Of a stretch of 64,000 bases of DNA, positions 15,160 through 24,543 are shown in pieces; positions within the stretch are counted from its first letter, which is position 1; each line of letters starts with the position of its first letter. The stretch is from PBB1 sp040400875. GTDB lineage: Bacteria; Pseudomonadota; Gammaproteobacteria; Burkholderiales; Burkholderiaceae_C. The notes below the pieces were generated by a model. It saw nothing but the letters and a program-made list of their open reading frames with translations, was not told the origin of the DNA and did not search any database. The position numbers and the translations under genes were made by a program. The stretch lies in the NCBI GenBank assembly GCA_040400875.1, contig JBBAPK010000005.1, positions 1 to 64,000 of the forward strand, read 5' to 3'.

Positions 15160-17523
15160 ATGACATTTCCGCTCGGCTCCCTGCGTCCGGCAGTCGCAGA
15201 TCCAACTTCTTCCCCGCGCGAAACCAAGTCAGCCGAATCGGCACAACCCACCGACTGGCAGACGCAAGCGCTGCTGTTGCTCGCCGGCGTCGCCTGGCTG
15301 GTGGCCTTGATCGCCTTGCTCAGCCATCACCACGCTGACGCTGCATTTTCCACATCAGGAGCCGGCGAGGCGGTCCGCAACCGTGCCGGCGTGCTGGGTG
15401 CCTGGCTTTCCGATCTGGCATTTTTCGTTTTCGGGTTTTCTGTGTGGTGGGCGATGGCGGTGGGCTTGCACCGATGGTTGCGCGCGCTGGCGCAACTGCT
15501 GCGTGGCGCCGATGAAGCCGCGCCCGCGCCCATCACCGATGCCCGGGCGGTGTGGCCGGTCTGGGCGGTTTTGGTTGGCCTGGCTGTGTTGCTGGCGTCC
15601 AGCGCGGCGCTGGAGTGGACGCGCCTGTACCGCTGGGAGTCGCTGTTGCCGGGTGGGCATTCCGGCGGCGTGCTAGGTTATCTGCTGGGGCCTGCGAGCA
15701 TGGATTTGCTGGGCTTTGCCGGCTCTGGCGTGCTGTGGATCGCGCTGCTGCTGGCCGGGGTGTCGCTGGCGTTCCAGTTTTCCTGGATTCATCTGGCCGA
15801 CCTGATCGGCGAGCGGCTCGATGCCTGGCGGGGTCGCCGCGCCGAGCGCATCGAAATCGCTGAGGACCTTCGCCTGGGCGAACGGGCGCTGCGCGAGCGC
15901 GAAGACCTGGTCGAAGTCGAGAACCAGCTGCACGAAGACCACGACCCCATCGTCATTGAAACACCGCTGGTGAATGTGCCCAAAAGCGAGCGCGTGGTGA
16001 AAGAGCGCCAAAAGCCGCTGTTCACCGAACTGGCCGACACCAAACTGCCGCAAGTTGATCTGCTCGACGCGGCACCTGCTCGCATGGAGTCGGTCTCGCC
16101 CGAGACCCTCGAGATGACCTCGCGGCTGATCGAAAAGAAGCTCAGGGATTTCGGCGTCGAAGTTCGTGTGGTGGCTGCGTCGCCCGGTCCGGTGATCACC
16201 CGCTACGAGGTCGAGCCGGCCACCGGCGTGAAGGGCTCGCAGGTGCTCAACCTGGCCAAGGATCTCGCGCGCAGCCTGAGTCTGGTCAGCATCCGCGTGG
16301 TCGAAACCATCCCCGGCAAGACGACGATGGCGCTCGAGCTGCCCAACGCCCGCCGCCAGACCATCCACCTGTCTGAGATCCTCGGCTCGCAGGTCTACAA
16401 CAGTGCGGCCTCGATGCTCACCATGGGCCTGGGCAAGGACATTATTGGCGCGCCGGTGGTGGCCGATCTGGCCAAGATGCCGCACTGCCTGGTGGCCGGC
16501 ACCACCGGTTCGGGCAAGTCGGTGGGCATCAACGCGATGATCCTCAGCCTGCTCTACAAGGCCGAAGCGCGCGATGTGCGGCTGATCCTGATCGACCCCA
16601 AGATGCTCGAGATGAGCGTCTATGAAGGCATCCCGCACCTGCTGTGCCCGGTGGTCACCGACATGAAGCAAGCCGCCAACGCGCTCAACTGGGGCGTGGG
16701 CGAGATGGAGCGCCGCTACAAGCTGATGAGCAAGCTCGGCGTGCGCAACCTGATGGGCTACAACAAGAAGATCGACGAGGCCACCGAGCGCGGCGAAAGC
16801 CTCGCCAATCCGTTCAGCCTCACGCCCGAGATGCCCGAGCCGCTCGAACGATTGCCCCATGTGGTGATCGTGATCGACGAGCTGGCCGACCTGATGATGG
16901 TGGTCGGCAAGAAGATCGAAGAACTCATTGCGCGTCTGGCGCAAAAGGCGCGCGCTGCGGGCATCCACCTGATCCTGGCCACGCAGCGACCCAGCGTCGA
17001 CGTAATCACCGGCCTGATCAAGGCCAACATCCCCACGCGGCTGAGCTTTCAGGTCAGCAGCAAGATCGACAGCCGCACCATCCTCGACCAGATGGGGGCC
17101 GAAGCGCTGCTGGGCATGGGCGACATGCTCTACATGCCGTCGGGCACCGGTTTGCCGATGCGCGTGCACGGTGCTTTTGTCAGCGACGAGGAAGTCCACC
17201 GGGTGGTGGCTTATCTCAAGACCCAGGGCCAGCCCAACTACATCGAAGGCATCCTCGAAGGTGGCACGGTCGATGGCGAATCGGGTGACATCGCCGTCAA
17301 TGATGGTGGCGGCCCGGGCAACGAGAGCGACCCGATGTACGACCAGGCCGTGGGCATCGTGCTGCAGCATCGCCGGGCGTCCATCTCGCTGGTGCAGCGG
17401 CACTTGCGCATCGGCTACAACCGCGCCGCGCGGCTGCTCGAGCAGATGGAAAAGTCGGGCCTGGTGTCGGCCATGGGCAACAACGGAAACCGCGACATTA
17501 TCGTTCCGGCGCGCAACGAATGA
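15160..17523 (+). CDS. ftsK: DNA translocase FtsK
   Basis: FtsK couples division to chromosome segregation by pumping DNA through the septum and activating XerCD at dif. The 787-residue protein has four or so N-terminal transmembrane helices (residues ~25-220), a short charged linker and the motor domain. The motor has the P-loop GTTGSGKS (447-454), Walker B VVIVIDELADLMM and LILATQRPSVDVITG. A C-terminal winged-helix gamma domain (about 720-787, RRASISLVQRHLRIGYNRAARLLEQME) follows. It is short for FtsK because the linker is small. lolA overlaps its stop by four bases. Confidence 0.96.
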   Translation: MTFPLGSLRPAVADPTSSPRETKSAESAQPTDWQTQALLLLAGVAWLVALIALLSHHHADAAFSTSGAGEAVRNRAGVLGAWLSDLAFFVFGFSVWWAMAVGLHRWLRALAQLLRGADEAAPAPITDARAVWPVWAVLVGLAVLLASSAALEWTRLYRWESLLPGGHSGGVLGYLLGPASMDLLGFAGSGVLWIALLLAGVSLAFQFSWIHLADLIGERLDAWRGRRAERIEIAEDLRLGERALREREDLVEVENQLHEDHDPIVIETPLVNVPKSERVVKERQKPLFTELADTKLPQVDLLDAAPARMESVSPETLEMTSRLIEKKLRDFGVEVRVVAASPGPVITRYEVEPATGVKGSQVLNLAKDLARSLSLVSIRVVETIPGKTTMALELPNARRQTIHLSEILGSQVYNSAASMLTMGLGKDIIGAPVVADLAKMPHCLVAGTTGSGKSVGINAMILSLLYKAEARDVRLILIDPKMLEMSVYEGIPHLLCPVVTDMKQAANALNWGVGEMERRYKLMSKLGVRNLMGYNKKIDEATERGESLANPFSLTPEMPEPLERLPHVVIVIDELADLMMVVGKKIEELIARLAQKARAAGIHLILATQRPSVDVITGLIKANIPTRLSFQVSSKIDSRTILDQMGAEALLGMGDMLYMPSGTGLPMRVHGAFVSDEEVHRVVAYLKTQGQPNYIEGILEGGTVDGESGDIAVNDGGGPGNESDPMYDQAVGIVLQHRRASISLVQRHLRIGYNRAARLLEQMEKSGLVSAMGNNGNRDIIVPARNE

Positions 17524-18134
17524 GGCGGTTCGCGGGGTTTTTGCTGGCGCTTGCGCTGGGCCTCCCGGTGGCAGCCCGCGCCGATGCCGTCGACACGCTG
17601 AAAGCCTTCGTGCGCGACGTGAAGACCGGCCGCGCGACCTTCACCCAGACCGTCACTTCGCCCGACGGCGAGAAGAAGAAAACCTCCAGCGGCCGCTTCG
17701 AGTTTTCCCGGCCCGACCGTTTCCGCTTTGATTACTCCAAGCCTTTCGAGCAGGTGATCGTCAGCGATGGCCAGAAGATCTGGATCTACGACGCCGATCT
17801 CAACCAGGCCAGCAGCCGCAAACTCACCGAGGCGCTGGGCGCATCTCCGGCGGCCCTGCTCACCGGCGGCGATCTCACGCGCGGTTTTGATCTGGTGGCC
17901 TTGCCGTCGAAAAACGGGCTCGACTGGGCGCAAGCCACACCGAAGAACGCTGAAGGCGCATTCCAGTCGATGAGCATCGGCTTTCGTGGCAAGCAGTTGG
18001 CGGCGGTCGAGATCGTCGACGGCTTTTCTCAGCGGTCGCTGTTGCAGTTCACGCAGTTTGCGGCCAATGTTGAGCTGCCGCCGCAGGGCTTCAAGTTCGT
18101 CGTGCCGCCCGGCGTCGAGGTGCTCGAGCAGTGA
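17520..18134 (+). CDS. lolA: Outer-membrane lipoprotein carrier protein LolA
   Basis: LolA carries lipoproteins across the periplasm from LolCDE to LolB. The 204-residue precursor has a Sec signal peptide (MRRFAGFLLALALGLPVAARA) and the LolA barrel with FTQTV, SGRFEFSRPDRFRFDYSKPFEQVIVSDGQKIWIYD and a C-terminal hydrophobic pocket region. ATG 17520 overlaps the ftsK stop as ATGA, and its own stop overlaps the rarA GTG, so the three genes look translationally coupled. The ftsK-lolA-rarA order is common in proteobacteria. Confidence 0.95.
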   Translation: MRRFAGFLLALALGLPVAARADAVDTLKAFVRDVKTGRATFTQTVTSPDGEKKKTSSGRFEFSRPDRFRFDYSKPFEQVIVSDGQKIWIYDADLNQASSRKLTEALGASPAALLTGGDLTRGFDLVALPSKNGLDWAQATPKNAEGAFQSMSIGFRGKQLAAVEIVDGFSQRSLLQFTQFAANVELPPQGFKFVVPPGVEVLEQ

Positions 18135-19435
18135 GCCAGCCGGCCGCAGCACAAGCCGCCACGCCGCTGGCCGAGCGCCTGCGGCCCGCCACCCTGGCCG
18201 AGGTCATCGGCCAGAAGCACCTGCTGGGTCCGGGCAAGCCGCTGCGTTCGGCGTTTGATTCCGGTCGGCTGCATTCGATGATCCTGTGGGGCCCGCCGGG
18301 GGTGGGCAAGACCACGCTTGCGCGCCTCATGGCCAACGCCTTCGATGCGCAGTTCATCGCCATGTCGGCGGTGCTCGGTGGCGTGAAGGACATCCGCGAA
18401 GCGGTCGAGCGCGCCCAGGTGATGCAGCCCTCGGGCCGGCGCACGGTGGTCTTTGTCGACGAGGTGCACCGTTTCAACAAGGCGCAGCAAGACGCCTTCT
18501 TGCCCCACGTCGAGTCGGGCCTGTTCACCTTTATCGGCGCGACCACCGAGAACCCGTCGTTCGAGGTCAACTCGGCGCTGCTGTCGCGTGCCACGGTGCA
18601 CGTGCTCAAGAGCCTGGATGCTGCCGACATGATCGAACTGCTGGGCCGTGCGACGACGCTGCTCGGCGCGCCACCGCTGTCAGAGGCGGCGCGCGATCGG
18701 CTGGTGGCTTGTGCCGATGGCGACGCCCGTCGGCTGCTCAACGCCTACGAGAACCTGGTCGAGATGGTCACCCAAGCCGGCCTGACCGAGATTGACGAGG
18801 CGCAGCTTGAAAAGTCGCTCGGCGAGCAACTGCGTCGCTACGACAAGGGCGGCGAGCAGTTCTACGACACCATCTCGGCGCTGCACAAATCGGTGCGCGG
18901 CAGCGACCCGGACGCCTCGCTGTACTGGTTCGTGCGCATGCTCGATGGCGGGGTGGATCCACGCTATGCCTCAAGGCGGCTGGTGCGCATGGCCAGCGAG
19001 GACATCGGTCTGGCCGACCCGCGCGCGCTGCGTCTGGCGCTCGATGCGGCCGAGACCTACGAGCGACTTGGCTCTCCCGAGGGTGAACTGGCGCTGGCGC
19101 AAGCCGTGGTTTATCTGGCGATGGCGCCCAAGTCGAATGCGGTCTACCGCGCCTACAAGGCAGCAAGAGCGTTTGTCGAGCAAGACGGCACCCGCGCCGT
19201 GCCGCTTCGCCTGCGCAACGCGCCCACGAGGCTGATGAAAGACCTCGACCACGGCAGCGGCTACCGCTACGCCCACGACGAGGAGGGCGGCTTCGCGGCC
19301 GGTGAACGCTACTGGCCTGACGACATGGCCACCCCGCGCTTTTACGAGCCGGTGCCGCGTGGCCTCGAAATCCGCATCGGCGAAAAGCTCGCGGAACTGC
19401 GCCGCCTCGATGCCGAAGCCCGCAAGGCGCGCTGA
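18131..19435 (+). CDS. rarA: Replication-associated recombination protein A
   Basis: RarA (MgsA) is an AAA+ clamp-loader-like ATPase acting at stalled forks. The 434 residues include LRPATLAEVIGQKHLLG, the P-loop GPPGVGKT (54-61), a Walker B segment FVDEVHRFNKAQQD, sensor residues in FIGATTENPSFEVNSALLSR and the C-terminal tetramerisation domain (DPDASLYWFVRMLDGGVDPRY). The start is GTG at 18131 within a GTGA overlap with lolA. livH starts one base after its stop. Confidence 0.95.
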   Translation: MSQPAAAQAATPLAERLRPATLAEVIGQKHLLGPGKPLRSAFDSGRLHSMILWGPPGVGKTTLARLMANAFDAQFIAMSAVLGGVKDIREAVERAQVMQPSGRRTVVFVDEVHRFNKAQQDAFLPHVESGLFTFIGATTENPSFEVNSALLSRATVHVLKSLDAADMIELLGRATTLLGAPPLSEAARDRLVACADGDARRLLNAYENLVEMVTQAGLTEIDEAQLEKSLGEQLRRYDKGGEQFYDTISALHKSVRGSDPDASLYWFVRMLDGGVDPRYASRRLVRMASEDIGLADPRALRLALDAAETYERLGSPEGELALAQAVVYLAMAPKSNAVYRAYKAARAFVEQDGTRAVPLRLRNAPTRLMKDLDHGSGYRYAHDEEGGFAAGERYWPDDMATPRFYEPVPRGLEIRIGEKLAELRRLDAEARKAR

Positions 19436-19436
19436 G

Positions 19437-20360
19437 ATGGACACCTTCATCCAGCAGATCATCAACGGCCTGGTGTTGGGCTGTGTGTACGCGCTGGTGG
19501 CACTGGGCTACACCATGGTCTACGGGATCATCAACCTCATCAACTTCGCCCATGGCGAGGTGCTGATGGTCGGCGCGATGGTCAGCTGGACGGTGGTCAC
19601 GGCGCTGGCCGACACCGGCTGGCCCGGCTGGCTGCTGCTGCTGATCTCGCTGCTGGCCGCGATGGTGGTGTGCGCCGTGCTCAATTTCGCCATCGAGAAA
19701 CTGGCCTACCGGCCGCTGCGCAACGCACCGCGCCTGGCGCCCTTGATCACCGCCATGGGCGTGAGCTTGCTGCTGCAAACGCTGGCCATGATCATCTGGA
19801 AGCCCAATCCCAAGCCGTTTCCCATCTTGCTGCCCAGCGAGCCTTACGCCATCGGCGGTGCGGTCATCAACACCACGCAGATCCTCATCATCGTGGTCAG
19901 CGCGCTGAGCCTGGCGGCGCTGGCGTTTCTCATCAATCGCACCCGGCTGGGGCGGGCCATGCGCGCCACCGCCGAGAACCCGCAGGTCGCAGCACTCATG
20001 GGCGTGCGGCCGGACACCGTGATCTCGGCCACCTTCGTCATCGGTGCGGCGCTGGCCGCGCTGGCCGGCGTGATGTACGCCGCCAACTACGGCTCGGTGC
20101 AGCACAGCATGGGTTTTATGCCCGGCCTCAAGGCCTTCACCGCAGCGGTGTTCGGTGGCATCGGCAATCTTGGTGGCGCCATGCTCGGCGGCGTGCTGCT
20201 GGGGCTGATCGAGTCGCTCGGTGCGGGCTACATCGGCGACCTCACGGGCGGCTTTCTCGGCAGCCAGTATCAGGACATCTTTGCCTTCATCGTGCTGATT
20301 TTGGTGCTCACGCTGCGCCCTCAAGGCCTGCTCGGCGAGCGAGTGGCTGACCGATCATGA
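19437..20360 (+). CDS. livH: Branched-chain amino acid ABC transporter permease LivH
   Basis: The 307-residue integral membrane protein has LivH landmarks: IINGLVLGCVYALVALGYTMVYGIINLINFAHGEVLM at the N-terminus and MRATAENPQVAALMGV plus FGGIGNLGGAMLGG toward the C-terminus (the EAA-like loop). It forms the inner-membrane channel with LivM. ATG 19437 is chosen because it gives the family N-terminus; the longer in-frame start at 19302 lies inside rarA. It is the first gene of livHMGF, apparently co-transcribed with rarA. Confidence 0.93.
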   Translation: MDTFIQQIINGLVLGCVYALVALGYTMVYGIINLINFAHGEVLMVGAMVSWTVVTALADTGWPGWLLLLISLLAAMVVCAVLNFAIEKLAYRPLRNAPRLAPLITAMGVSLLLQTLAMIIWKPNPKPFPILLPSEPYAIGGAVINTTQILIIVVSALSLAALAFLINRTRLGRAMRATAENPQVAALMGVRPDTVISATFVIGAALAALAGVMYAANYGSVQHSMGFMPGLKAFTAAVFGGIGNLGGAMLGGVLLGLIESLGAGYIGDLTGGFLGSQYQDIFAFIVLILVLTLRPQGLLGERVADRS

Positions 20361-21430
20361 AGCCGAAACCGACTCCGATCCGACTGGGCATGATCTTGCT
20401 GACGGCCGTGGCGCTGCTGGTCATGCCGTTGGTGGCGCAGCAGTTCGGCAACGCCTGGGTGCGCATCATCGACATCGCGCTGCTGTACGTGCTGCTGGCG
20501 CTCGGGCTGAACATCGTGGTCGGTTACGCCGGCCTGCTCGATCTGGGCTACGTCGCGTTCTACGCCGTGGGCGCCTACCTGTTTGCGCTGCTGGCCAGCA
20601 CGCAGCTGACCGATAACTTTCCCGCCATCGCGGCGATGTATCCCGACGGACTGCACGCGCCGCTGTGGCTGGTGATCCCGCTGGGCGCGCTGCTGGCGGG
20701 GCTGGCTGGCCTGGTGCTGGGCGCGCCCACGCTCAAGTTGCGTGGTGATTACCTGGCCATCGTCACGCTGGGTTTCGGCGAAATCATTCGCGTGTTTCTC
20801 AACAACCTCGAGCAGCCGATCAACATCACCAACGGCCCGCGCGGCATCGGGCCGATCGACTCGATCACGATCTTCGGCTGGGACCTGGGCAAGAAGTGGA
20901 ACCTGCTCGGTCTTGACATCCCGTCTGTCACCAACCACTACTACCTGTTCCTCGCGGTGGTGCTGCTCGCCGTGCTGATCTGCCGGCGGCTCGAACGAAG
21001 CCGCATCGGCCGCGCCTGGATGGCCATCCGTGAAGACGAGGTCGCCGCGCGCGCCATGGGCATCCACACGCGCAACCTGAAGCTGCTGGCGTTCGGCATC
21101 GGGGCGACTTTCGGTGGCGTGTCGGGCGTGCTGTTTGCCGGCTTCCAGGGCTTCGTGTCGCCCGAGTCGTTTGCGCTGCAGGAGTCGGTGATGATCGTGG
21201 CGATGGTGGTGCTGGGCGGCATGGGGCATCTGCCGGGGGTGATCGTCGGCGCCTTGCTGCTGGCCGCGCTGCCTGAGGCGCTGCGCTATGTGGCCGACCC
21301 GCTGCAACACCTCACCGATGGTCGCCTTGATGCCTCCATCCTGCGGCAATTGCTGATCGCGCTGGCCATGATCGGCATCATGCTGGCGCGCCCCCGCGGG
21401 CTGTGGCCGGCGCCCGACAAAGCTCGCTGA
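20357..21430 (+). CDS. livM: Branched-chain amino acid ABC transporter permease LivM
   Basis: The 357-residue membrane protein overlaps livH by ATGA. It shows the LivM signatures YVLLALGLNIVVGYAGLLDLGYVAFYAVGAY, LRGDYLAIVTLGFGEIIR, INITNGPRGI and SRIGRAWMAIREDEVAARAMG. It partners LivH. Its C-terminus lies 14 bases before livG. Confidence 0.93.
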   Translation: MKPKPTPIRLGMILLTAVALLVMPLVAQQFGNAWVRIIDIALLYVLLALGLNIVVGYAGLLDLGYVAFYAVGAYLFALLASTQLTDNFPAIAAMYPDGLHAPLWLVIPLGALLAGLAGLVLGAPTLKLRGDYLAIVTLGFGEIIRVFLNNLEQPINITNGPRGIGPIDSITIFGWDLGKKWNLLGLDIPSVTNHYYLFLAVVLLAVLICRRLERSRIGRAWMAIREDEVAARAMGIHTRNLKLLAFGIGATFGGVSGVLFAGFQGFVSPESFALQESVMIVAMVVLGGMGHLPGVIVGALLLAALPEALRYVADPLQHLTDGRLDASILRQLLIALAMIGIMLARPRGLWPAPDKAR

Positions 21431-21444
21431 CATCGGCTTGCGGC

Positions 21445-22221
21445 ATGGCTGACACCGTCTTGAAAGTGGAGCGCGCCTCCAAGCGTTTTGGCGGCGTGCA
21501 GGCGCTGTTGGATGTGAGCCTGACCATCGAGCGGGGCATGGTCCACGGCCTCATCGGGCCCAACGGTGCGGGCAAGACGACCTTGTTCAACGTGATCACC
21601 GGCTTGTACAAGCCCGACGCCGGCCACTTCGAGTTGGCCGGCAAGCCCTATCGACCCCATGCGGTACACGAGGTGGCGCGCGCGGGCATTGCACGAACCT
21701 TCCAGAACATCCGGTTGTTCGCCGAGATGACCGCACTCGAAAACGTGATGGTCGCGCGTCACACGCGCACACGCTGCGGCGTGTTCGACGCGGTGCTGCG
21801 CACGGCCGCCTTCAAGGCCGAAGAAGTCGCCACCGCACAGCGCGCCAGGGAGTTGCTCGACGAGGTGGGCATCGGCCGCTACGCTGATGCGCGCGCTCGC
21901 ACCTTGAGCTACGGCGATCAGCGCAGGCTCGAGATCGCGCGTGCGCTGGCCACCGAGCCCACGCTGATCGCCCTTGACGAGCCCGCAGCCGGCATGAACG
22001 CCACCGAAAAGCGCGTGCTGATCGAACTGATCGAGCGCATCCGCGCGCAGGGCCACACCATCTTGCTGATCGAGCACGACGTGCGGCTGGTCATGGGCCT
22101 GTGCGATCGCATCGCCGTGCTCGACCACGGCCAGCAGATCGCCGCGGGCACGCCGGCCGAGGTGCAAAGCGACGTGGCGGTGATCAACGCCTATCTGGGC
22201 CCGGCCCACGTCGCGGGTTGA
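21445..22221 (+). CDS. livG: Branched-chain amino acid ABC transporter ATP-binding protein LivG
   Basis: The 258-residue ATPase has Walker A GPNGAGKTT, a LivG-type ARTFQNIRLFAEMTALENVMV block, a signature motif LSYGDQRRLEIARAL, Walker B LIALDEPAAGMN and the H-loop ILLIEHDVRLVM. The degenerate LSYG signature is usual for LivG. ATG 21445 is chosen over an in-frame start at 21403 that falls inside the livM end. Confidence 0.93.
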   Translation: MADTVLKVERASKRFGGVQALLDVSLTIERGMVHGLIGPNGAGKTTLFNVITGLYKPDAGHFELAGKPYRPHAVHEVARAGIARTFQNIRLFAEMTALENVMVARHTRTRCGVFDAVLRTAAFKAEEVATAQRARELLDEVGIGRYADARARTLSYGDQRRLEIARALATEPTLIALDEPAAGMNATEKRVLIELIERIRAQGHTILLIEHDVRLVMGLCDRIAVLDHGQQIAAGTPAEVQSDVAVINAYLGPAHVAG

Positions 22222-22232
22222 CGCATCGACAC

Positions 22233-22988
22233 ATGACCGCAGCCGCCCAAGCACCTCAGCACGCTCGATCGCAGCAGACAGCGCCAACGCTCTCGGTGCG
22301 TGATCTTGAGGTCCATTACGGCGCCATCCGAGCCGTGTCGGGCGTCAGTTTCGATGTGCACGCCGGCGAGCTCGTGTGCCTGATCGGAGCCAACGGTGCC
22401 GGCAAGACCACCACGCTCAAGGCGCTCACCGGATTGCTGCCGCCAAGGGCGGGCGAGATCCGGCTCCACGGCGTTCCCATCCGCGCCCAAGGCGCGTGGG
22501 ATCTGGTGCGCCAGGGCCTGGTGATGGTGCCCGAGGGTCGTGGCATCTTTGCGCGCATGACCATCACCGAGAACCTGCAGATGGGCGCGTTCATCCGTCA
22601 GGACGGCGAGGTCGAGTCGGACATGGAGCGCGTGTTCGATCTTTTCGCGCGCCTCAAGGATCGCCGCGGCCAGCTCGCCGGCACTCTGTCGGGCGGTGAG
22701 CAGCAGATGCTGGCCATCGGCCGTGCGCTGATGGCGCGCCCCAAGGTGCTGCTGCTCGACGAGCCCTCGATGGGGCTGGCGCCGCTGATGGTCGACAAGA
22801 TCTTCGAGGTGGTGGCCGACATCCACCGCCAAGGCGTGAGCGTGCTGCTTGTCGAGCAAAACGCCCATCGCGCCTTGCAGCTCGCCAGCCGCGCCTATGT
22901 GATGGAGTCGGGGCGTATCACCCTGAGTGGCGCGGCGTCAGATCTGCTCGACGACTCATTGGTGCGACGAGCCTATCTGGGCGCATGA
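22233..22988 (+). CDS. livF: Branched-chain amino acid ABC transporter ATP-binding protein LivF
   Basis: The 251-residue ATPase has Walker A GANGAGKTT, the LivF-specific LVMVPEGRGIFARMTITENL, the signature LSGGEQQMLAIGRALM, Walker B VLLLDEPSMGLAP and VLLVEQNAHRAL. An N-terminal Ala/Gln-rich tail of about 20 residues precedes the domain. No periplasmic binding protein gene follows; the next gene is on the other strand. Confidence 0.93.
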   Translation: MTAAAQAPQHARSQQTAPTLSVRDLEVHYGAIRAVSGVSFDVHAGELVCLIGANGAGKTTTLKALTGLLPPRAGEIRLHGVPIRAQGAWDLVRQGLVMVPEGRGIFARMTITENLQMGAFIRQDGEVESDMERVFDLFARLKDRRGQLAGTLSGGEQQMLAIGRALMARPKVLLLDEPSMGLAPLMVDKIFEVVADIHRQGVSVLLVEQNAHRALQLASRAYVMESGRITLSGAASDLLDDSLVRRAYLGA

Positions 22989-23011
22989 AAAAACCGGCCA
23001 TCGGGCCGGTT
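22986..23011 (-). terminator. Terminator of the small membrane protein gene
   Basis: The 8-bp stem AACCGGCC/GGCCGGTT with a 4-base loop is followed on the minus strand by a run of six T. It lies just past the stop of the minus-strand gene and overlaps the livF end. Confidence 0.8.
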
Positions 23012-23016
23012 GACGC

Positions 23017-23334
23017 TCAGTCGGATCGGGTCGAGCCTTTGCCGCACTGCTCGCGCATCATCCGGGCCATGTCGAGAGAGGCGTCTGCCATGTCCACAAA
23101 CATGAATGCACTCAGCTTGACATAGCGCGCGCCGATGGCCACCGCTAAGGCGGTGAGCAGCGAGACCAGCGCCTTGTGGCTGTCTGCCGCGCTGTCGTTG
23201 CTGGCGGTCGAGATGGCGTGCACCAGCAAGGCAAAAGCCAGCGCATAGCCCACAACCTCGAAGAACGTGGCCAATCGCCGCAGCATGCTGTAGGCAGTGG
23301 ACGCTCTGAGTTCGGCGAGAAATGGCTTGTTCAT
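23017..23334 (-). CDS. Small membrane protein of unknown function
   Basis: The 105-residue protein has two predicted hydrophobic segments (about residues 23-44, VVGYALAFALLVHAIS, and 56-78, ALVSLLTALAVAIGARYVKL) and a charged C-terminal tail (MMREQCGKGSTRSD). I do not recognise a family. GGAG lies about six bases upstream of ATG 23334, and a strong terminator follows its stop, so it appears to be a real single-gene unit between livF and a reductase gene. Confidence 0.65.
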   Translation of the reverse strand: MNKPFLAELRASTAYSMLRRLATFFEVVGYALAFALLVHAISTASNDSAADSHKALVSLLTALAVAIGARYVKLSAFMFVDMADASLDMARMMREQCGKGSTRSD

Positions 23335-23445
23335 GGGAGTCTCCGGTGGGATGTGTGGTGGTTTTGGGCCCTGTGACTGCAGGGAAATTATTGATCTGGC
23401 TCCTCCAACTGCGGACTCGGGTAACTACCCCGCCACAACCCCTTC

Positions 23446-24471
23446 CTACTGCGCCGCGCTGTAGAACGCATCGGCAAAGAACTCGTCTTCGGGCAGGCCG
23501 CACTGGGTCATCAGATCGCGCTGGGCGGCTTCGACCATCAGGGGGTTGCCGCAGGCATAGACCTGGTGGCCGCTCAGATCGCTCAGGTCTTGCATCACTG
23601 CCTGATGGACCAGCCCGGTGCGCCCGGTCCAGCTGTCTGAGGCCAGCGGGTCCGAGAGCACCGGCACGTAGGTCAGCTGCGGCATCTGCGCGGCGGCTTG
23701 CACGGCCCAGTCGTGCAGGTACAGATCGGCGCGGGCGCGGCAGCCCCAGTACAGCACCACCGGCCGCTCGTCGGGCTGGATTTGCAGCTGCTCGATCAGC
23801 GCCTTGATGGGCGCGAAGCCGGTGCCCGAAGCCACCAGCACCATGGGCTTGGTCGAGTCTTCGCGCAGGAAGAAGCTGCCAAACGGGCCTTCGAGTCGCA
23901 GGATGTCTTTTTCCTTCATGGAGCCGAAGACGCGGTCGCTGAACAGGCCACCGGCCAGGTGGCGGATGTGCAACTCGATCCACGGCTTGTCGCCCTGCGT
24001 GTGCGGCGCGTTGGCCATCGAATAGCTGCGGCGCGAGCCGTCGGGCAGCACGATGTCGACGTACTGGCCGGCGAGATAACGCAGGCCGTCGCTGGCCGGC
24101 AACTGCAAGGTGATGATGGCCACGTCGGCCGCGGGTTTGACGAGGCTGCTCACGCGAGCGGGCATGCGGCGCACCGGCAGCTCGCCGACGCCGGCCACGG
24201 TGCGCGCTTCGAGCACCACGTCGGTTTGCGGCGCGGCGCAGCACGTCAGCACAAAGCCCTGTTCTTCTTCGTTGGCGCTGAGCGCCTTGAGCTGGTGCGC
24301 GCCGTGGATCACCCTTCCTTCGATCAGCCGGCACTTGCACGAGCCGCACGCGCCGTCCTTGCAGCCGTAGGGCAGGCCGATGCCCGCGCGCAAGGCCGCG
24401 GCGAGGATGCGCTCATCGCGCTGGACGGGAAAGCTGCGGCCGCTGGGTTGCAGCGTGACGGTGATGCTCAT
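23446..24471 (-). CDS. Ferredoxin-type 2Fe-2S NAD(P)H oxidoreductase (CDP-6-deoxy-glucoseen reductase-like)
   Basis: The 341 residues divide into an N-terminal plant-type ferredoxin domain (about 1-90; cluster cysteines in YGCKDGACGSCKC and LTCC) and a ferredoxin-NADP reductase-like module. The latter has the FAD motif RRSYSMAN, the nucleotide-binding VASGTGFAPIKAL and the C-terminal YACGNPLMVEAAQRDL. Such proteins shuttle electrons from NAD(P)H to an oxygenase or dehydrase. The usual annotation is CDP-6-deoxy-delta-3,4-glucoseen reductase, but no deoxysugar genes are nearby, so the partner is unknown. It is divergent from the SDR-type gene. Confidence 0.8.
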   Translation of the reverse strand: MSITVTLQPSGRSFPVQRDERILAAALRAGIGLPYGCKDGACGSCKCRLIEGRVIHGAHQLKALSANEEEQGFVLTCCAAPQTDVVLEARTVAGVGELPVRRMPARVSSLVKPAADVAIITLQLPASDGLRYLAGQYVDIVLPDGSRRSYSMANAPHTQGDKPWIELHIRHLAGGLFSDRVFGSMKEKDILRLEGPFGSFFLREDSTKPMVLVASGTGFAPIKALIEQLQIQPDERPVVLYWGCRARADLYLHDWAVQAAAQMPQLTYVPVLSDPLASDSWTGRTGLVHQAVMQDLSDLSGHQVYACGNPLMVEAAQRDLMTQCGLPEDEFFADAFYSAAQ

Positions 24472-24543
24472 GGTGCTCGGACTCGTAAACTAACCCGAGA
24501 TTTTGCCCCGCACCCCCGCTTGCCTTGATTCATCGCCTTGCCC

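Noticed and set aside
15673..17403. 576-codon minus-strand open frame
   Set aside because: It is antisense to the ftsK motor domain, with shadow-type composition.
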